Below, one piece after another: positions 29,415 through 38,877 of a DNA stretch of 64,000 bases. This DNA comes from Constrictibacter sp. MBR-5 (GTDB taxonomy: Bacteria; Pseudomonadota; Alphaproteobacteria; JAJUGE01). Location: positions 1-64,000 of the forward strand of contig NZ_JBEPTK010000021.1 in NCBI RefSeq assembly GCF_040549485.1, given 5' to 3'. The position numbers and the translations under genes are program-made. Position 1 is the first letter of the stretch. Each line of letters begins with the position of its first letter. Below the pieces are notes generated by a model. The model ran no database searches, was not told the DNA's origin, and was given only the letters and a program-made list of their open reading frames with translations.

Positions 29415-29650
29415 TCAGCCCGCGTGCAGCCGTGCCACGAAGTTCTCGACCACGTGCACGATGGCCTCGGGCGCGCCTCCGGGATCAGGTGGCCGCCGTC
29501 CGGTTCGGCCGGAAGCGCGCGCCGGGAATGGCGGCGGCGAGGGCGCGGCCGCGATCGATCGGGATCCAGCCGTCCGCCTCGCCCCAGACCATCTGCACCC
29601 GGCACGGGCCAGTTGGGATCCGGTGCTTCCAGGTCGATCATTCGGAACCT
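29415..29650 (-). pseudogene. alpha/beta-hydrolase C-terminal fragment, frameshifted
   Basis: Reading across two frames gives QMVWGEADGWIPIDRGRALA, then AAAIPGARFRPN, then PGGAPEAIVHVVENFVARL. This is the usual end of an alpha/beta-hydrolase: the WGE-D-W-IP segment with the acidic residue and the EAP-AI---L-FV helix. The catalytic His segment is shifted out of frame and the N-terminal two thirds are absent. The fragment ends next to the palindrome at 29673. Confidence 0.6.
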
Positions 29651-29672
29651 CACGCCGTATTGAGTGCCGTCT

Positions 29673-29703
29673 TGGTGCGATGTTTCCGGGAAACATCGCA
29701 CCA
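29673..29703. repeat. 31-bp perfect palindrome, copy 1
   Basis: Arms of 15 bases (TGGTGCGATGTTTCC and its exact complement) flank one central G. A related palindrome lies at 57634-57662. This copy sits precisely between the hydrolase fragment and the truncated MFS gene, so it marks a breakpoint. It may be a recombination or protein-binding site, or paired ends of a lost element. Confidence 0.6.
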
Positions 29704-29720
29704 GGTTGGGTCACGCGCCT

Positions 29721-30147
29721 CCAGGCGCGACAGCGACAAGGCCCGGGTATAGTCCTTCTCGTCGGGCAGAATGTCGGGGATGGTGGCCTGGAAAGTCGGC
29801 GTGAACCCAGCCGACGCCGCCTGCAACAGGAAGATCAACACATAGACTTGCCAGACCCCGGTCACGAAGGGCAAGGCGAGCGCGACCCCAGCGCGGATCA
29901 GATCCAGCGCGACCAGCATCCCGCGGCGCGGCAGACGTTCGGCAAAGGCCGCTGCGATCGGGGCCAGCACGACATAGGCCACCATCTTGATCGCCAGAGC
30001 GGTACCCAGCACCAGCCCCGCATCCGCCCCCGCCAGATCGTAGGCCAACAGGCCAAGCGCCACTGTCGCAAGTCCGGTGCCGAGGAGCGCGATGACCTGC
30101 GCCGCGAACAGGTGGCGATAGGCGCGGTTGGCGAGCAATCGCAGCAT
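29721..30147 (-). pseudogene. MFS transporter, N-terminal fragment (copy 2)
   Basis: The first 142 codons, from MLRLLANRAYRHLFAAQVIA through EKDYTRALSLSRLEA, match the intact transporter at 6484-7803 almost residue for residue. The match breaks at 29721, after which the reading runs through unrelated sequence. Four to five helices remain, so it cannot transport. It follows the YnfA copy by 12 bases, as in copy 1. Confidence 0.88.
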
Positions 30148-30159
30148 GAGGTGAACCTT

Positions 30160-30495
30160 TCAGGCGGCGCGTGGCGCAAGCAGGATGATGCCGGCGCCGA
30201 CGAGACAAAGGGCCGTACCGGTCATGTTCCAGGTATCGGGCCGTTGGCCTTCGATCGCCCAGAGCCAGACCAGAGAGGCCGCGATATTGACACCGCCATA
30301 AGCCGCAAAGGCGCGACCAGCAAAGTCAGACGGGGCGAGCGTCAACGCCCATGCAAAGGCCGCAAGCGAGACGATGCAAGGCAGAAGCCACAGCGCCGAG
30401 GCCCCGGGCCGCATCCACGCCCAGACGGCGAAGCAACCGGCGATCTCGGCAAGCGCCGCGGCGGCGTAGACCGCAAAGGCCGGAATCGCGGTCAT
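30160..30495 (-). CDS. YnfA family (UPF0060) small membrane protein, copy 2
   Basis: A 111-residue four-helix protein, the counterpart of that at 7816, with the same landmarks ([29 protein letters not shown]) and scattered replacements, mostly conservative. It starts at 30495, overlapping the end of the intact MerR gene by four bases, so regulator, YnfA and MFS formed one operon. Function as for copy 1. Confidence 0.85.
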   Translation of the reverse strand: MTAIPAFAVYAAAALAEIAGCFAVWAWMRPGASALWLLPCIVSLAAFAWALTLAPSDFAGRAFAAYGGVNIAASLVWLWAIEGQRPDTWNMTGTALCLVGAGIILLAPRAA

Positions 30496-30938
30496 TTGGC
30501 CGCCCCCGAACCGGTCTGGGCACGATGGTCGTCGGCGCACAGCGCATGGTCGCTCAGCACCTCGATCACTCTGCAATCCGCGATCGTGCCCTGGGCGCAT
30601 TGCGCGATCATCCGTTCCAGCTCCGCCTTCAGAGCTGTCAGCCGTGCGATACGGGCCTTCACCGTGGCGAGCTGTTCGGTCGCGATGATGTCGGCAGCGG
30701 CGCAGGACTGGTCGGGTCTGTCGGAGAGGCTGAGCAAGTCGCGAATCGCCTCGAGCGGAAATCCGAGATCGCGCGCGTGGCGGATGAAAGCCAGTCGGTC
30801 GAGCGCCTTTGCCCCGTAGAGCCGCTGGTTCCCGGCGCTGCGTTCGGGTTCCGGCAGAAGCCCGATCTGCTCGTAATAGCGAATGGTCGGAACCTTGACG
30901 CCCGCCGCTTCGCCCAGTTTTCCGATGGTCAGCATCAA
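30492..30938 (-). CDS. MerR-family metal regulator (Zn/Cd/Pb type)
   Basis: A 148-residue MerR regulator: winged helix-turn-helix [20 protein letters not shown] with GLLPEPER, coiled-coil dimer helix, and effector loop. Cys residues are SCAAADII near residue 80 and [11 protein letters not shown] near 115-124, an arrangement of one early and two late Cys typical of PbrR/CadR/ZntR-like sensors. It diverges from the ATPase at 31026 across a 19-bp-spaced promoter with a dyad, which it very likely activates when metal is bound. Confidence 0.9.
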   Translation of the reverse strand: MMLTIGKLGEAAGVKVPTIRYYEQIGLLPEPERSAGNQRLYGAKALDRLAFIRHARDLGFPLEAIRDLLSLSDRPDQSCAAADIIATEQLATVKARIARLTALKAELERMIAQCAQGTIADCRVIEVLSDHALCADDHRAQTGSGAAK

Positions 30939-30945
30939 ATGTCTC

Positions 30946-30976
30946 TTGAATCTATAGTTGCTAGAGACATTAGGTT
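30946..30976 (+). promoter_or_regulatory. MerR-type promoter for the ATPase at 31026
   Basis: -35 TTGAAT (30946-30951) and -10 TAGGTT (30971-30976) are separated by 19 bp instead of 17. The spacer contains the dyad CTATAG-TTG-CTAGAG. Long spacers with a dyad are the signature of promoters under-wound by MerR-family activators. It lies between merR (minus) and the ATPase (plus). Confidence 0.8.
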
Positions 30977-31025
30977 ATCGACTCGATGGAGACAATCGCC
31001 ACGTTTGGCGGGACGGGAAAGCACG

Positions 31026-33257
31026 ATGACGACGCGCAATGTGACAAGCTGTGTATGGACAGTCACCGGCATGGACTGCGGATCCTGCGCCGGCAAGATC
31101 AGGCGCGCGCTCGAGCGCCTGCCTGGGGTCACCGATGTCGACGTGGCGCTGATGTCCGAGCGGCTACGCCTTACGCTGGACGAAGATCAGACGTCACGCG
31201 ATCACGTCGAGACGGCGGTGAAGAAGCTGGGATTCGGCATTGCTTCCAAGGGGAGTGCCGCCCCGCGGAAGGGTTTCGTTCTGCCCGATGGCACATTTCC
31301 TGCCGGCGCCACCGGCGATGCCGCCCTTGCACCCGAAACTCCGCAAGGCGCTTCGGGTCATTCCGACGGCCCGGCTGCACGCGACCCCTCCTGGTATCAG
31401 ACCGGTAAGGGCCGCCTGGTGATTGGCACCGGCGCCCTGCTGGTCGCGGCCTGGGCTGTGAAGCTTCTGGCCTCCGGCGGCATCGCGAACTGGGCCTTCA
31501 TCCTGGCCACGCTGATCGGTGTCGCACCGATTGCCCTTCGCGCCATAAACGCGGCACGCGCGGGCATGCCCTTCACCATCGAGATGCTGATGACCATCGC
31601 GGCCAGCGGCGCGCTGGTCATCGGCGCCGCTGAGGAAGCAGCGCTGGTGGTATTCCTGTTCGCAGTGGGCGAAGTACTGGAAGGGGTCGCGGCGGACAAG
31701 GCTCGCGACGGGATCAGGGCGCTGGCCCGGCTGGTTCCCAAGACGGCCCTTCTGGAGGTTTCCAGCAAGACGCGCGAGGTGCCCGCTGAAAACCTGAAGA
31801 TCGGCCAGACGGTTCTGGTGAGGCCGGGCGACCGGGTGCCCGCCGATGGCGAGGTGATCGAGGGCGTCTCGGGCGTGGACGAAAGCCCGGTCACGGGCGA
31901 AAGCGTGCCCAACCTGAAGGAACCCGGCCAACCGGTGTTTGCAGGCTCCATCAACACCGAAGCAGCCTTGCGCGTGCGCGTGACGAAGGCGGCAGAGGAC
32001 AATACGATTGCCCGCATAATCCGTCTGGTCGAGGAAGCGGAAAGTGCCCGCGCCCCGACCGAACGGTTCATCGACCAGTTCAGCCGCATCTACATGCCTG
32101 CGGTGGTGGGCCTCGCTCTCATGGTGGCCATCGTGCCGCCGCTGGCATTCGCCCAAGCTTGGGACACGTGGGTGTACCGCGCGCTGGCGCTTTTGCTGAT
32201 CGGCTGTCCCTGCGCGCTGGTCATCTCGGTTCCGGCGTCCATCGCCTCGGCATTGTCCGCGGGAGCACGGCGCGGGCTTTTGATGAAGGGCGGTGCGGTG
32301 ATCGAAGCCGCGGCCCGAACCACGCAGGTAGCCTTCGACAAGACCGGCACGCTGACCCTTGGGCGCCCCCGGATCACCGACATCGTGCCAATCAGCGGAT
32401 CGCAGGCCGAAGTTCTGTCACTCGCCGCAGGGATCGAGGCGGGCTCCAGCCATCCGCTGGCCGAGGCGATCCTGTCCCGCGCCGAGTCCGACGGTGTCGC
32501 ACCGCTGCCCGCATCCGGCGCCCGCGCACTGCCCGGCAAGGGCGCCGAAGCGATGGTCAGCGGTGTGCCTGCTTGGGTCGGCTCGCCGCGCTTTGCCGAG
32601 GCGTCCGGCGTTTTCGACGATGCCGCGCGCCGCACGGCCGCCGCGCTCGAGGATGCGGGCAAGACCGTCGTGGCGATATTCCGCGCGGATCGGCTGGTCG
32701 GGCTTCTGGCCTTGCGGGACGAGCCGCGCCCGGACGCAGGCGACGCAGTGCGTCAGCTGAAGGCGCTCGGCGTTGGGGCGGTAATGCTGACCGGCGACAA
32801 CGCCCGTACCGCTGCGGCGATCTCGCAGGCCCTCGGAATGGAACACCGCGCCGAACTGATGCCAGAGGACAAGGTCGCCGCGATCCGCGAGATGGTGGTG
32901 CATGGTCGCGTTATGATGGTGGGCGACGGGATCAACGATGCGCCTGCGCTGGCCTCGGCCCATGTCGGGGTCGCCATGGGATCGGGCACCGATGTGGCGC
33001 TCGAGACCGCCGACGCGGCGCTTTTGCGCAACCGGGTGACGGATGTCGCAGGAACGATCCGGCTCTCCCGCGCGGCCATGGCGAACATCCGCCAGAATGT
33101 GGCGATCGCGCTCGGCCTCAAAGGGGTGTTCCTCATCACGACCGTGCTGGGCGTGACCGGGCTCTGGATCGCGATCCTCGCCGATACCGGTGCCACGGTT
33201 CTCGTCACGCTCAATGCGCTGCGTCTGCTGGCCTTCAATTCCGAAAGGGAGGCCTGA
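31026..33257 (+). CDS. zntA: Zn/Cd/Pb-type P1B ATPase
   Basis: A 743-residue heavy-metal exporter. The N-terminal HMA domain has GMDCGSCAGKIRRALERLPG. A linker and eight helices follow, with CPC in GCPCALVISVPASI, DKTGTLTLG, SSHPLAEAI and GDGINDAPALA. The actuator motif reads TGES after DESPV. The ISVPASI-type continuation after CPC and the ETADAALLRNRV stretch fit the P1B-2 (Zn2+/Cd2+/Pb2+) class rather than copper. The start at 31026 follows GGGAAAGCACG. It is divergent from its likely MerR regulator. The gene symbol is given by family resemblance. Confidence 0.9.
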   Translation: MTTRNVTSCVWTVTGMDCGSCAGKIRRALERLPGVTDVDVALMSERLRLTLDEDQTSRDHVETAVKKLGFGIASKGSAAPRKGFVLPDGTFPAGATGDAALAPETPQGASGHSDGPAARDPSWYQTGKGRLVIGTGALLVAAWAVKLLASGGIANWAFILATLIGVAPIALRAINAARAGMPFTIEMLMTIAASGALVIGAAEEAALVVFLFAVGEVLEGVAADKARDGIRALARLVPKTALLEVSSKTREVPAENLKIGQTVLVRPGDRVPADGEVIEGVSGVDESPVTGESVPNLKEPGQPVFAGSINTEAALRVRVTKAAEDNTIARIIRLVEEAESARAPTERFIDQFSRIYMPAVVGLALMVAIVPPLAFAQAWDTWVYRALALLLIGCPCALVISVPASIASALSAGARRGLLMKGGAVIEAAARTTQVAFDKTGTLTLGRPRITDIVPISGSQAEVLSLAAGIEAGSSHPLAEAILSRAESDGVAPLPASGARALPGKGAEAMVSGVPAWVGSPRFAEASGVFDDAARRTAAALEDAGKTVVAIFRADRLVGLLALRDEPRPDAGDAVRQLKALGVGAVMLTGDNARTAAAISQALGMEHRAELMPEDKVAAIREMVVHGRVMMVGDGINDAPALASAHVGVAMGSGTDVALETADAALLRNRVTDVAGTIRLSRAAMANIRQNVAIALGLKGVFLITTVLGVTGLWIAILADTGATVLVTLNALRLLAFNSEREA

Positions 33258-33334
33258 GATGATCTCGCCGTTCAGCTGCGGGTTCTCGCGGCGAAGATCA
33301 GGATAATATACGAGCCCAGGGCGCCCAAATCCGG

Positions 33335-33530
33335 CCCGTGGCCCTGACCCGCAAGACCGCCTTGTTCGCCGGTCATGAGGTCGGGGCCGAGAACTGGGGC
33401 TCCTCGCCTCCATCGTCGCTAACTGCAAGCTGAACGGCGCCGATCCCGTCGCCTACATCCCCCACACACTCACCGGCATCATCGACGGCCATTCGCAGAG
33501 CCCCATCGATGATCTCATGCCGGGATCGTC
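33335..33530 (+). pseudogene. IS66-family transposase C-terminal remnant
   Basis: The reading KTALFAGHEVGAENWG, then after a one-base shift LLASIVANCKLNGADPVAYI and HTLTGIIDGHSQSPIDDLMP, is the C-terminus of IS66 TnpC proteins. The catalytic core is absent. Nothing further in 33258-33757 is recognised as a gene. Confidence 0.75.
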
Positions 33531-33757
33531 CTTGAGGACGAAGATCATGGGCTCGATCGGCATGTTACCCACGCGATATGGCGATGGGCTCGCGTCGCCC
33601 TTTATCTCTCGCCGGTCACTACCTGCGACCCGCTCAGGGTAAGCGATCACGCTGCTCCGGCCCGTCGACCCCCGTGGCCGGTCGCGCCCCTGTGGCGCCA
33701 GGAGAAGGGGAAGGGGACGTTACCGCACAACGGTTTCTCGTGGTATGCGCGAGAGGT

Positions 33758-34026
33758 ATGGTGCTCGGATCGTTCGAATTATCCTCCGTAACAAAGGGAG
33801 CCTCTTTGACCGCCACGAATTTCGACCCGCCAGTGGAGGTTGAAACCCCGCAGGGTGTCGGGCTCATCCGCTCTGTCGAAGAAGGCCTGGATTGGGTCGA
33901 GGAACTGCTGGCCGACGATTACCCGCCCGCGCTAACTCGCGCCCTAGGCCATGCTGAGAAGCGGCTGCGCTTGGCGGTCGGCTCGCAGTCTCCTGCCATC
34001 GTTGGGGCGGCGAGAGTGACCCTCCC
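33758..34026 (+). pseudogene. DUF982-domain protein, 3' end removed by IS256
   Basis: The segment PPVEVETPQGVGLIRSVEEG, then LDWVEELLADDYPPALTRAL and GHAEKRL, resembles DUF982, a short alphaproteobacterial domain. The homology would run about eight residues further, but the IS256-like element begins at 34027 and replaces the end. Start is uncertain: ATG 33758 or a TTG near 33806. Function of DUF982 is unknown. Confidence 0.45.
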
Positions 34027-35383
34027 GGGTCGTGTCCCTGGGAGTGGTGTAGGAGCGAGCTGCCACTGAGGTGGCCATCGCCGGTCTTCGGCTAGGGTTC
34101 GGTTGCGAAGCTGAACCTTGAGCAGGAGACGACGATGACCGATGACAGGATGGCCCTGATCGAGCTGATCGAGAAGGGTGCGGATGCGGACCTTGTGCGC
34201 GAGCTTCTGGCCTTTGCGGCCGATCGCATGATGGAGCTGGAGGTGGAGGCCAGGACGGGAGCGCCGGCCGGCGCCCGCAGCGCCGAGCGCCTGACGCAGC
34301 GGAATGGCTATCGCGAGCGCGCCTGGGAGACGCGGGCCGGGCGGATCGAGTTGGCGATCCCGAAGCTGAGGAAGGGTTCCTACCTTCCCTCGTTCCTGGA
34401 GCCTCGACGGACCGCCGAGAAGGCCCTGACGGCGGTCATCCAGGAGGCATACGTGCACGGGATCTCGACGCGGGCCGTCGACGACGTCGTAAGGCGATGG
34501 GTGACTCCGGCGTGTCGAAGAGTCAGGTCAGCCGGCTCTGCGAGGAGATCGACGAGCGGGTGAACGCCTTCCCGAACCATCGAGGGCGCCTGGCCCTATC
34601 TGTGGATCGACGCCACCTACCTGAAGGTTCGCCAGGCCGGGCGGATCGTGTCGCTCGCCGTGATAATCGCCGTGGGCGTGAACACGGATGGGCGCCGCGA
34701 GGTGCTCGGCGTCGCCACGGGCGCCTCGGAAGCCGAGCCGTTCCGGAAGGCGTTCCTGCGCTCCCTGGCCGACCGGGGCCTGCGCGGGGTGAAGCTCGTC
34801 GTCGCCGACGACCACAAGTGGCTGCGGGCAGCGGCGGCGAAGGTGTTCAGTGCCACGCACCAGCGGTGCCGCGTGCACTGGCTGAGGAACGCGCTCGCGC
34901 ACGTGCCGGCGAAGCAGCGCCCGGCGGCGGTCGCCATGCTGAAGACGATCTTCGCCCAGGACAGCGCCGAGGCCGCACACGCCCAGTGGCGGCAGGTGGC
35001 CGACGCCCTGCGCGAGCGCTTCCCCAAGCTCGCCGGACTCCTGGACGGCGCCCGTGAGGACGTGCTCGCCTACATGACGTTCCCGCGCGAGCACTGGCCA
35101 CAGATCGCCTCCACCAACCCGCTCGAGCGCTTGAAGGGCGAGATCAAGCGGCGAGCCGATGTCATCGGCATCTTCCCCAACGATCGCGCCGTCGTCCGCC
35201 TGGTGGGGGTCCTGATGCTGGAGCAGAACGACGAGTGGGCGGCCAGCCGCCGATACATGAGCCTGGAGTCGCTTGCAGCACTGAGCGATGATCCCGTCCT
35301 CAGGTTGTCCGCCGTGGCCGCCTGATTACCCTCGGACCCTGCCGAGGACCGGCACTCCTACACCACTCCTAGGGATACGACCC
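34027..35383 (+). mobile_element. IS256-family element, transposase broken
   Basis: Inverted ends beginning GGGTCGTGTCCCT at 34027 and, as complement, GGGTCGTATCCCT at 35383, continue into GGAGTGGTGTAGGAG on both sides. No target duplication is visible. Its transposase (34135-35325) has two frameshifts: near 34490 (before [20 protein letters not shown]) and near 34590 (before AWPYLWIDATYLKVR). The rest, with RGVKLVVADDHKWLRAAA and NPLERLKGEIKRR, is intact in the third frame. The element can move only if a transposase is supplied. Confidence 0.88.
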
Positions 35384-35729
35384 GGACGCTCTCCCTTCGG
35401 TAATGCGAGCGCCATACCGAATCACAATACCGCAGGCCCGGCATGCCACCGACGTCGCCCGACGAACAGCGCGAACAGGAGCCGCCCGATGAGCAGTCTT
35501 AAGATCGAGGAACCGGAACTTCGACTGCGCTATGGAGTTATCGCGAGTGACGGGTCCAACCGCTGCCTGGCGCTATCGCCCGCCGGACCAGTCGGGACCC
35601 GAACGAAGATGCGGGTGACGGCTCATGCCCGCCCAAGCCAGTCCTGGAACGACTGCCGCCGGAGACCCGCCCGGGATGCCCCGGCGTCAGGTGCCGGCGC
35701 GATCTCCCACAGCCTTAAGGAGTGACGCC
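35384..35729 (+). other. region upstream of the PG-binding/EF-hand gene
   Basis: No gene is supported. Short readings (for example from ATG 35490) have no recognisable features. The stretch just before 35730 contains TTAAGGAGTGACGCC, a good ribosome site for the next gene. No promoter could be chosen with confidence. Confidence 0.4.
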
Positions 35730-36494
35730 ATGCACACGATGCTAAGGAACATGATGCTCGGCGCTACTGCGCTGGCCCTGACTGCCTCAATGGTAGGCGC
35801 GGCGACGACCGCCAACGCCCAGACCTCAGCGCCTACGGTCGCCCCGGCTCCCGCGTCGCCGGCAGCGATTCCCGGTTCGAGAGTGAAGGCGCTGCAGGAA
35901 GCACTGAGCGAGCAGGGCATGACCGTGACGGCCGACGGCGTTCTGGACGAGGAGACGCGAGCCGCTATCCGAAAGTATCAGTCGCAGCACCACCTCCCCG
36001 TCACCGGCGAGCCGGACCAGGCGACTCTCGACAAGCTGGGCGTTGCCGCAGGAAATGCGCGTGGTCAGAGGATGGGCAGTGCCGGGATGTGCCAAGGCGG
36101 CATGGGCCAGGGCGGCGCGATGGGTCAGGGCTGCCCCATGATGGGCCAAGGCATGATGGGTCAAGGCACGATGGGTCAAGGCATGGGCCAGGGCGGCATG
36201 ATGGGGATGATGGGCGACCAGGGCGGAATGCCTGGCATGATGGCCGGCCGTGGCTCCGGCGCGGGGATGGGTTCCGAAGATGGAGGCATGCGCGGCCCGA
36301 ACATGATGCGTCTCATGTTCGCCCTGATGGACGCGGACGGCGACGGAGCGCTCTCACCGCAGGAGTTTCAGGCGGCGCATGAACGCATTTTCAACGCCGC
36401 CGATGGCGATGACGACGGTAGCCTGACGATGGAGGAGATGCAGGGCTTCATGCATGGACCGGGGAAGCCCGCGCGGAGGATGCGCGCCCGTTGA
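35730..36494 (+). CDS. exported peptidoglycan-binding, Met/Gly-rich, EF-hand protein
   Basis: A 254-residue protein with an unusual order of parts. A signal peptide ([20 protein letters not shown]) leads into a PG-binding-1 domain at about residues 48-108: [20 protein letters not shown], then [19 protein letters not shown] Met/Gly/Gln linker of about 80 residues made of MGQG-like repeats with two Cys (GMCQGG, GCPMMG) follows. The end has two EF-hand loops ([13 protein letters not shown] and [15 protein letters not shown]). It would sit on the wall or in the periplasm and could bind Cu(I) through Met and Ca2+ through the EF hands. The gene lies between IS elements. Confidence 0.8.
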   Translation: MHTMLRNMMLGATALALTASMVGAATTANAQTSAPTVAPAPASPAAIPGSRVKALQEALSEQGMTVTADGVLDEETRAAIRKYQSQHHLPVTGEPDQATLDKLGVAAGNARGQRMGSAGMCQGGMGQGGAMGQGCPMMGQGMMGQGTMGQGMGQGGMMGMMGDQGGMPGMMAGRGSGAGMGSEDGGMRGPNMMRLMFALMDADGDGALSPQEFQAAHERIFNAADGDDDGSLTMEEMQGFMHGPGKPARRMRAR

Positions 36495-36514
36495 GACGCC
36501 CGCGCCGAAGCGAC

Positions 36515-36592
36515 GGGGGGAATAATGCCGAACAGGACGCCGATGGCGGCGAAGAAGAGGAAGGCAAGCAGGTTGATGCCGGGGTCGAACAC
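36515..36592 (-). pseudogene. N-terminal scrap of a membrane protein
   Basis: The first 26 codons from 36592 read MFDPGINLLAFLFFAAIGVL then FGIIPP, a clean start plus one helix, before running into the antisense of the EF-hand gene end. It looks like the beginning of a small membrane protein cut off by rearrangement. No family assigned. Confidence 0.3.
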
Positions 36593-36707
36593 GGGCTCTG
36601 TCTCTTTTTTCGATGCAGTTTGGTGGCTAAGTGGCGCTGATTCACCAAGGGGATCAGCATCATGGCTTCAGGCGCGCGTATCGGATTGTCAAACGGCGTT
36701 CAAAGCT

Positions 36708-37979
36708 GGCTCTGACTCACTTTTCGTGCACCTGGGTTCAGTAAGCTGGAGCGAGGAGGCGGGCTCGGAGCAGATCGAGCTTTGCGCGGCCGTACATCTG
36801 GCGCTTCACGAGCTTCAGCCTGGTGATCTGCCCTTCGGTTTGAGCGTTCGACCAAGACTCGGTCAGGGCCGCGCCGACGGCGGTTCGATCGGCGGCGATG
36901 CCTTTCCCGAACGAACCGAGCAGGCTGCCGGCGGCGTCTTGGATCCACGAGGGAAGGTCATCCGGAGCGCGGGCCCGCAGCATCTCGTGGAAGCGCTCCG
37001 TCAGATCGCGGGCGGCCGCCAGTCTCGGTACGGCGTTCTCGACCGCGGCTACGATGATCGCGTCGGGCCGGGCGAGGTGATCGCGCCTGGTGTCATCAGA
37101 TGATTGATCATCCGGGCGGATGGGATCTTGCGTGCGGCGGCGCGCCTGACGAATGGAGCGCATCGATCGCTGCACCGCTTCGAGAAACGCGGCGCTGGCG
37201 TTCTCCATCAGATGCCAGCGGTCCGCGACCTGCGTCGCCTGCGGTGCGGCCCTAGCCGCTGCCGGGCCATAGCCGCCGCCGCGATCGCGTGAGATGACAG
37301 CGATCTCGGGGTGCTGCGCCAGCCAGGCTTCGACGGTGCCGGTCTCGCGATCCGGCAGAAGATCCACGATGCACCGCCGCTCGAGGTCGCAGACAATGGT
37401 CCCGTAGCGTTGCCCCCGCTTCCAGGCCCAATCGTCGATTCCCACGACACGGAGAGGCTGCGTGTTGCTGACCGCGTGCCGACGGACGACGCGCAGCAGC
37501 GTGTCCTTGCTGACCGGGAGCATCAATCGGCGCGCCAAGTTGGCAGTGGGAGGTCCACCCAGGGCGATGCCGAGATGCCGGACGATGACTTCGAGCCGCG
37601 ACGTCCGGCGAGCGGACCTACCGGCGACCTCTTCCCCCAGCTGCTCGTTGAAGGTCTGGCGAGGGCAATCCGCCCGGCTGCATCGGAATCGCCGAACCGC
37701 GATGCGCAGCTGGACGATCCTCCCATGGGAAGGCAGATCCAGCAGGCGACGCCGATAACGGCTGTGTACCCGGTCGGATTTCTGTCCGCAGGCAGGGCAC
37801 ATCGGGACGGCAGCCCGGCAGCGAGCGTCGATCAGGATCCGCTCGGATCCGATCTCCATGTTGTCGATCACGAGACCGCCCGGCGAGAGCGACTGGAACC
37901 GTCCATACCCCATGGCAAGCACTCCGATCATGGATGCCTACCAAGTGTAGTAGCCCTGCACGAAATGCGCGTCAGAGCC
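36708..37979. mobile_element. ISL3-family insertion sequence
   Basis: Ends GGCTCTGACTCAC (36708) and, as complement, GGCTCTGACGCGC (37979), both followed by TTTCGTGCA, form imperfect inverted repeats. Length is 1272 bp. No 8-bp target duplication is evident, so flanks have been rearranged since insertion. The single transposase gene is intact. Confidence 0.8.
36738..37931 (-). CDS. ISL3-family transposase
   Basis: A 397-residue intact transposase. The N-terminal zinc-finger part has CPACGQKSDRVHSRYRRRLL and CSRADCPRQTF. The catalytic part has VVGIDDWAWKRGQRYGTIV, IAVISRDRGGGYGPAA and ADRWHLMENASAAF; the end GQITRLKLVKRQMYGRAKLD is the usual C-terminus with the last acid just before it (NAQTEG). 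The start may be a few codons downstream, at MGYGRF. It belongs to the element at 36708-37979. Confidence 0.9.
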   Translation of the reverse strand: MIGVLAMGYGRFQSLSPGGLVIDNMEIGSERILIDARCRAAVPMCPACGQKSDRVHSRYRRRLLDLPSHGRIVQLRIAVRRFRCSRADCPRQTFNEQLGEEVAGRSARRTSRLEVIVRHLGIALGGPPTANLARRLMLPVSKDTLLRVVRRHAVSNTQPLRVVGIDDWAWKRGQRYGTIVCDLERRCIVDLLPDRETGTVEAWLAQHPEIAVISRDRGGGYGPAAARAAPQATQVADRWHLMENASAAFLEAVQRSMRSIRQARRRTQDPIRPDDQSSDDTRRDHLARPDAIIVAAVENAVPRLAAARDLTERFHEMLRARAPDDLPSWIQDAAGSLLGSFGKGIAADRTAVGAALTESWSNAQTEGQITRLKLVKRQMYGRAKLDLLRARLLAPAY

Positions 37980-38350
37980 AAACTTGCACGCCGAAACACA
38001 TATCGGATCACCCATCCCGGCTGGGTTGACGGTAACGGAGGTCGTGCCGGGCACCGGGTCTGCAGCGGTCGAAGGCAGTGCCACTGGTGGCGGCAGTGCG
38101 GCCCGCTCGCCGAGCGGCAAGTCCAACGCATCGGATCCGGTGCCGATGAAGACAACCGTCCACCGGGTCCGACCCTGCGCGCACCGGATCCGCTGCTGTC
38201 GAGGGCAGCGCGACCGGTGGCGGCAGTGCCCGAGTTGGGCAAGAAGAAGCAATAGAAGCGCCCAGCCAGGCCGGCTTGCCCAGTGCGCAGGCCGGCCTTC
38301 TGCTGCGGCGAGCTCTCCAGCATGCTCTTTGCGGATCGGCATCGGCCGAT
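37980..38350 (+). repeat. degenerate tandem-like repeats in a gene-free stretch
   Basis: No gene is supported. Two similar blocks, around 38060-38100 and 38190-38230, share GTCGA-GGCAG then GGTGGCGGCAGTGC. They translate in different frames into the low-complexity words GTGSAAVEGSATGGGSA. A third, weaker unit (CACCGGGTC) lies near 38053 and 38160. The pattern suggests the broken edge of a gene for a Gly/Ser-rich protein, cut by the ISL3 element. Confidence 0.45.
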
Positions 38351-38800
38351 CTATTTGCGCTCCAGGTCCTGGATAAGCGCCTTCATCTCTGCGATCTCCG
38401 AGCGTTGAGCCTCGATGATCTGGTCGGCGAGTTTGCGCACGCGTGGATCGGCGATATGCGCGCGTTCGCTGGTCAGAATGGCGATCGAATGATGCGGGAT
38501 CATGGCCTTCATCCAGGAAACGTCCTCAACCGTCTCCTGGCTACGTACGAGATACAACGCTCCGGCAAAGACCACGACACTCGCGATGATAATAGCGGTG
38601 TTGATACCCCTTTTTGGGTACATGCCGAGCATGAACAAAAGCATGATGCAGGCCATGGTGGCACCCATGACGAGTGCCATATAGGCGCGCGTTTCACTGA
38701 AAAAGATGTGATCCAGTGCGTAGGTATTCAGGTACATCAGCCCGAACATGACGAGTGTAGACGTGGCGATCATCACGCCGAAGCAGGCATACGATTTCAT
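38351..38800 (-). CDS. DUF305 membrane protein
   Basis: A 149-residue protein. Three to four N-terminal helices (SYACFGVMIATSTLVMFGLM, YMALVMGATMACIMLLFMLG, AIIIASVVVFAGALYL) lead into a short DUF305 domain: SWMKAMIPHHSIAILTSERA with the conserved MIPHH, ending in a charged helix. The start at 38800 follows AGGAG with 5-base spacing. DUF305 proteins are common in copper loci and are proposed to bind metal through the HH pair. It is the last gene of the cop operon. Confidence 0.85.
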   Translation of the reverse strand: MKSYACFGVMIATSTLVMFGLMYLNTYALDHIFFSETRAYMALVMGATMACIMLLFMLGMYPKRGINTAIIIASVVVFAGALYLVRSQETVEDVSWMKAMIPHHSIAILTSERAHIADPRVRKLADQIIEAQRSEIAEMKALIQDLERK

Positions 38801-38877
38801 AAATACTCCTGCGGATAGCATTGTCCTGACAGCATTAACACGTACATGTAAATGCCTATATGTTCGCTATTTTAAGT

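Noticed and set aside
29308-30819. 503-codon open frame over the MFS/YnfA/MerR copy
   Set aside because: Antisense to three recognisable genes; biased composition of a shadow frame.
34497-35057. 186-codon frame within the IS256-like element as a separate gene
   Set aside because: Its first part is the shifted continuation of the transposase and the rest is Arg/Gly-rich antiphase reading.
38060-38250. Possible CRISPR or VNTR array
   Set aside because: Only two to three imperfect blocks with unequal spacing and no spacer pattern; better explained as remains of a low-complexity gene.
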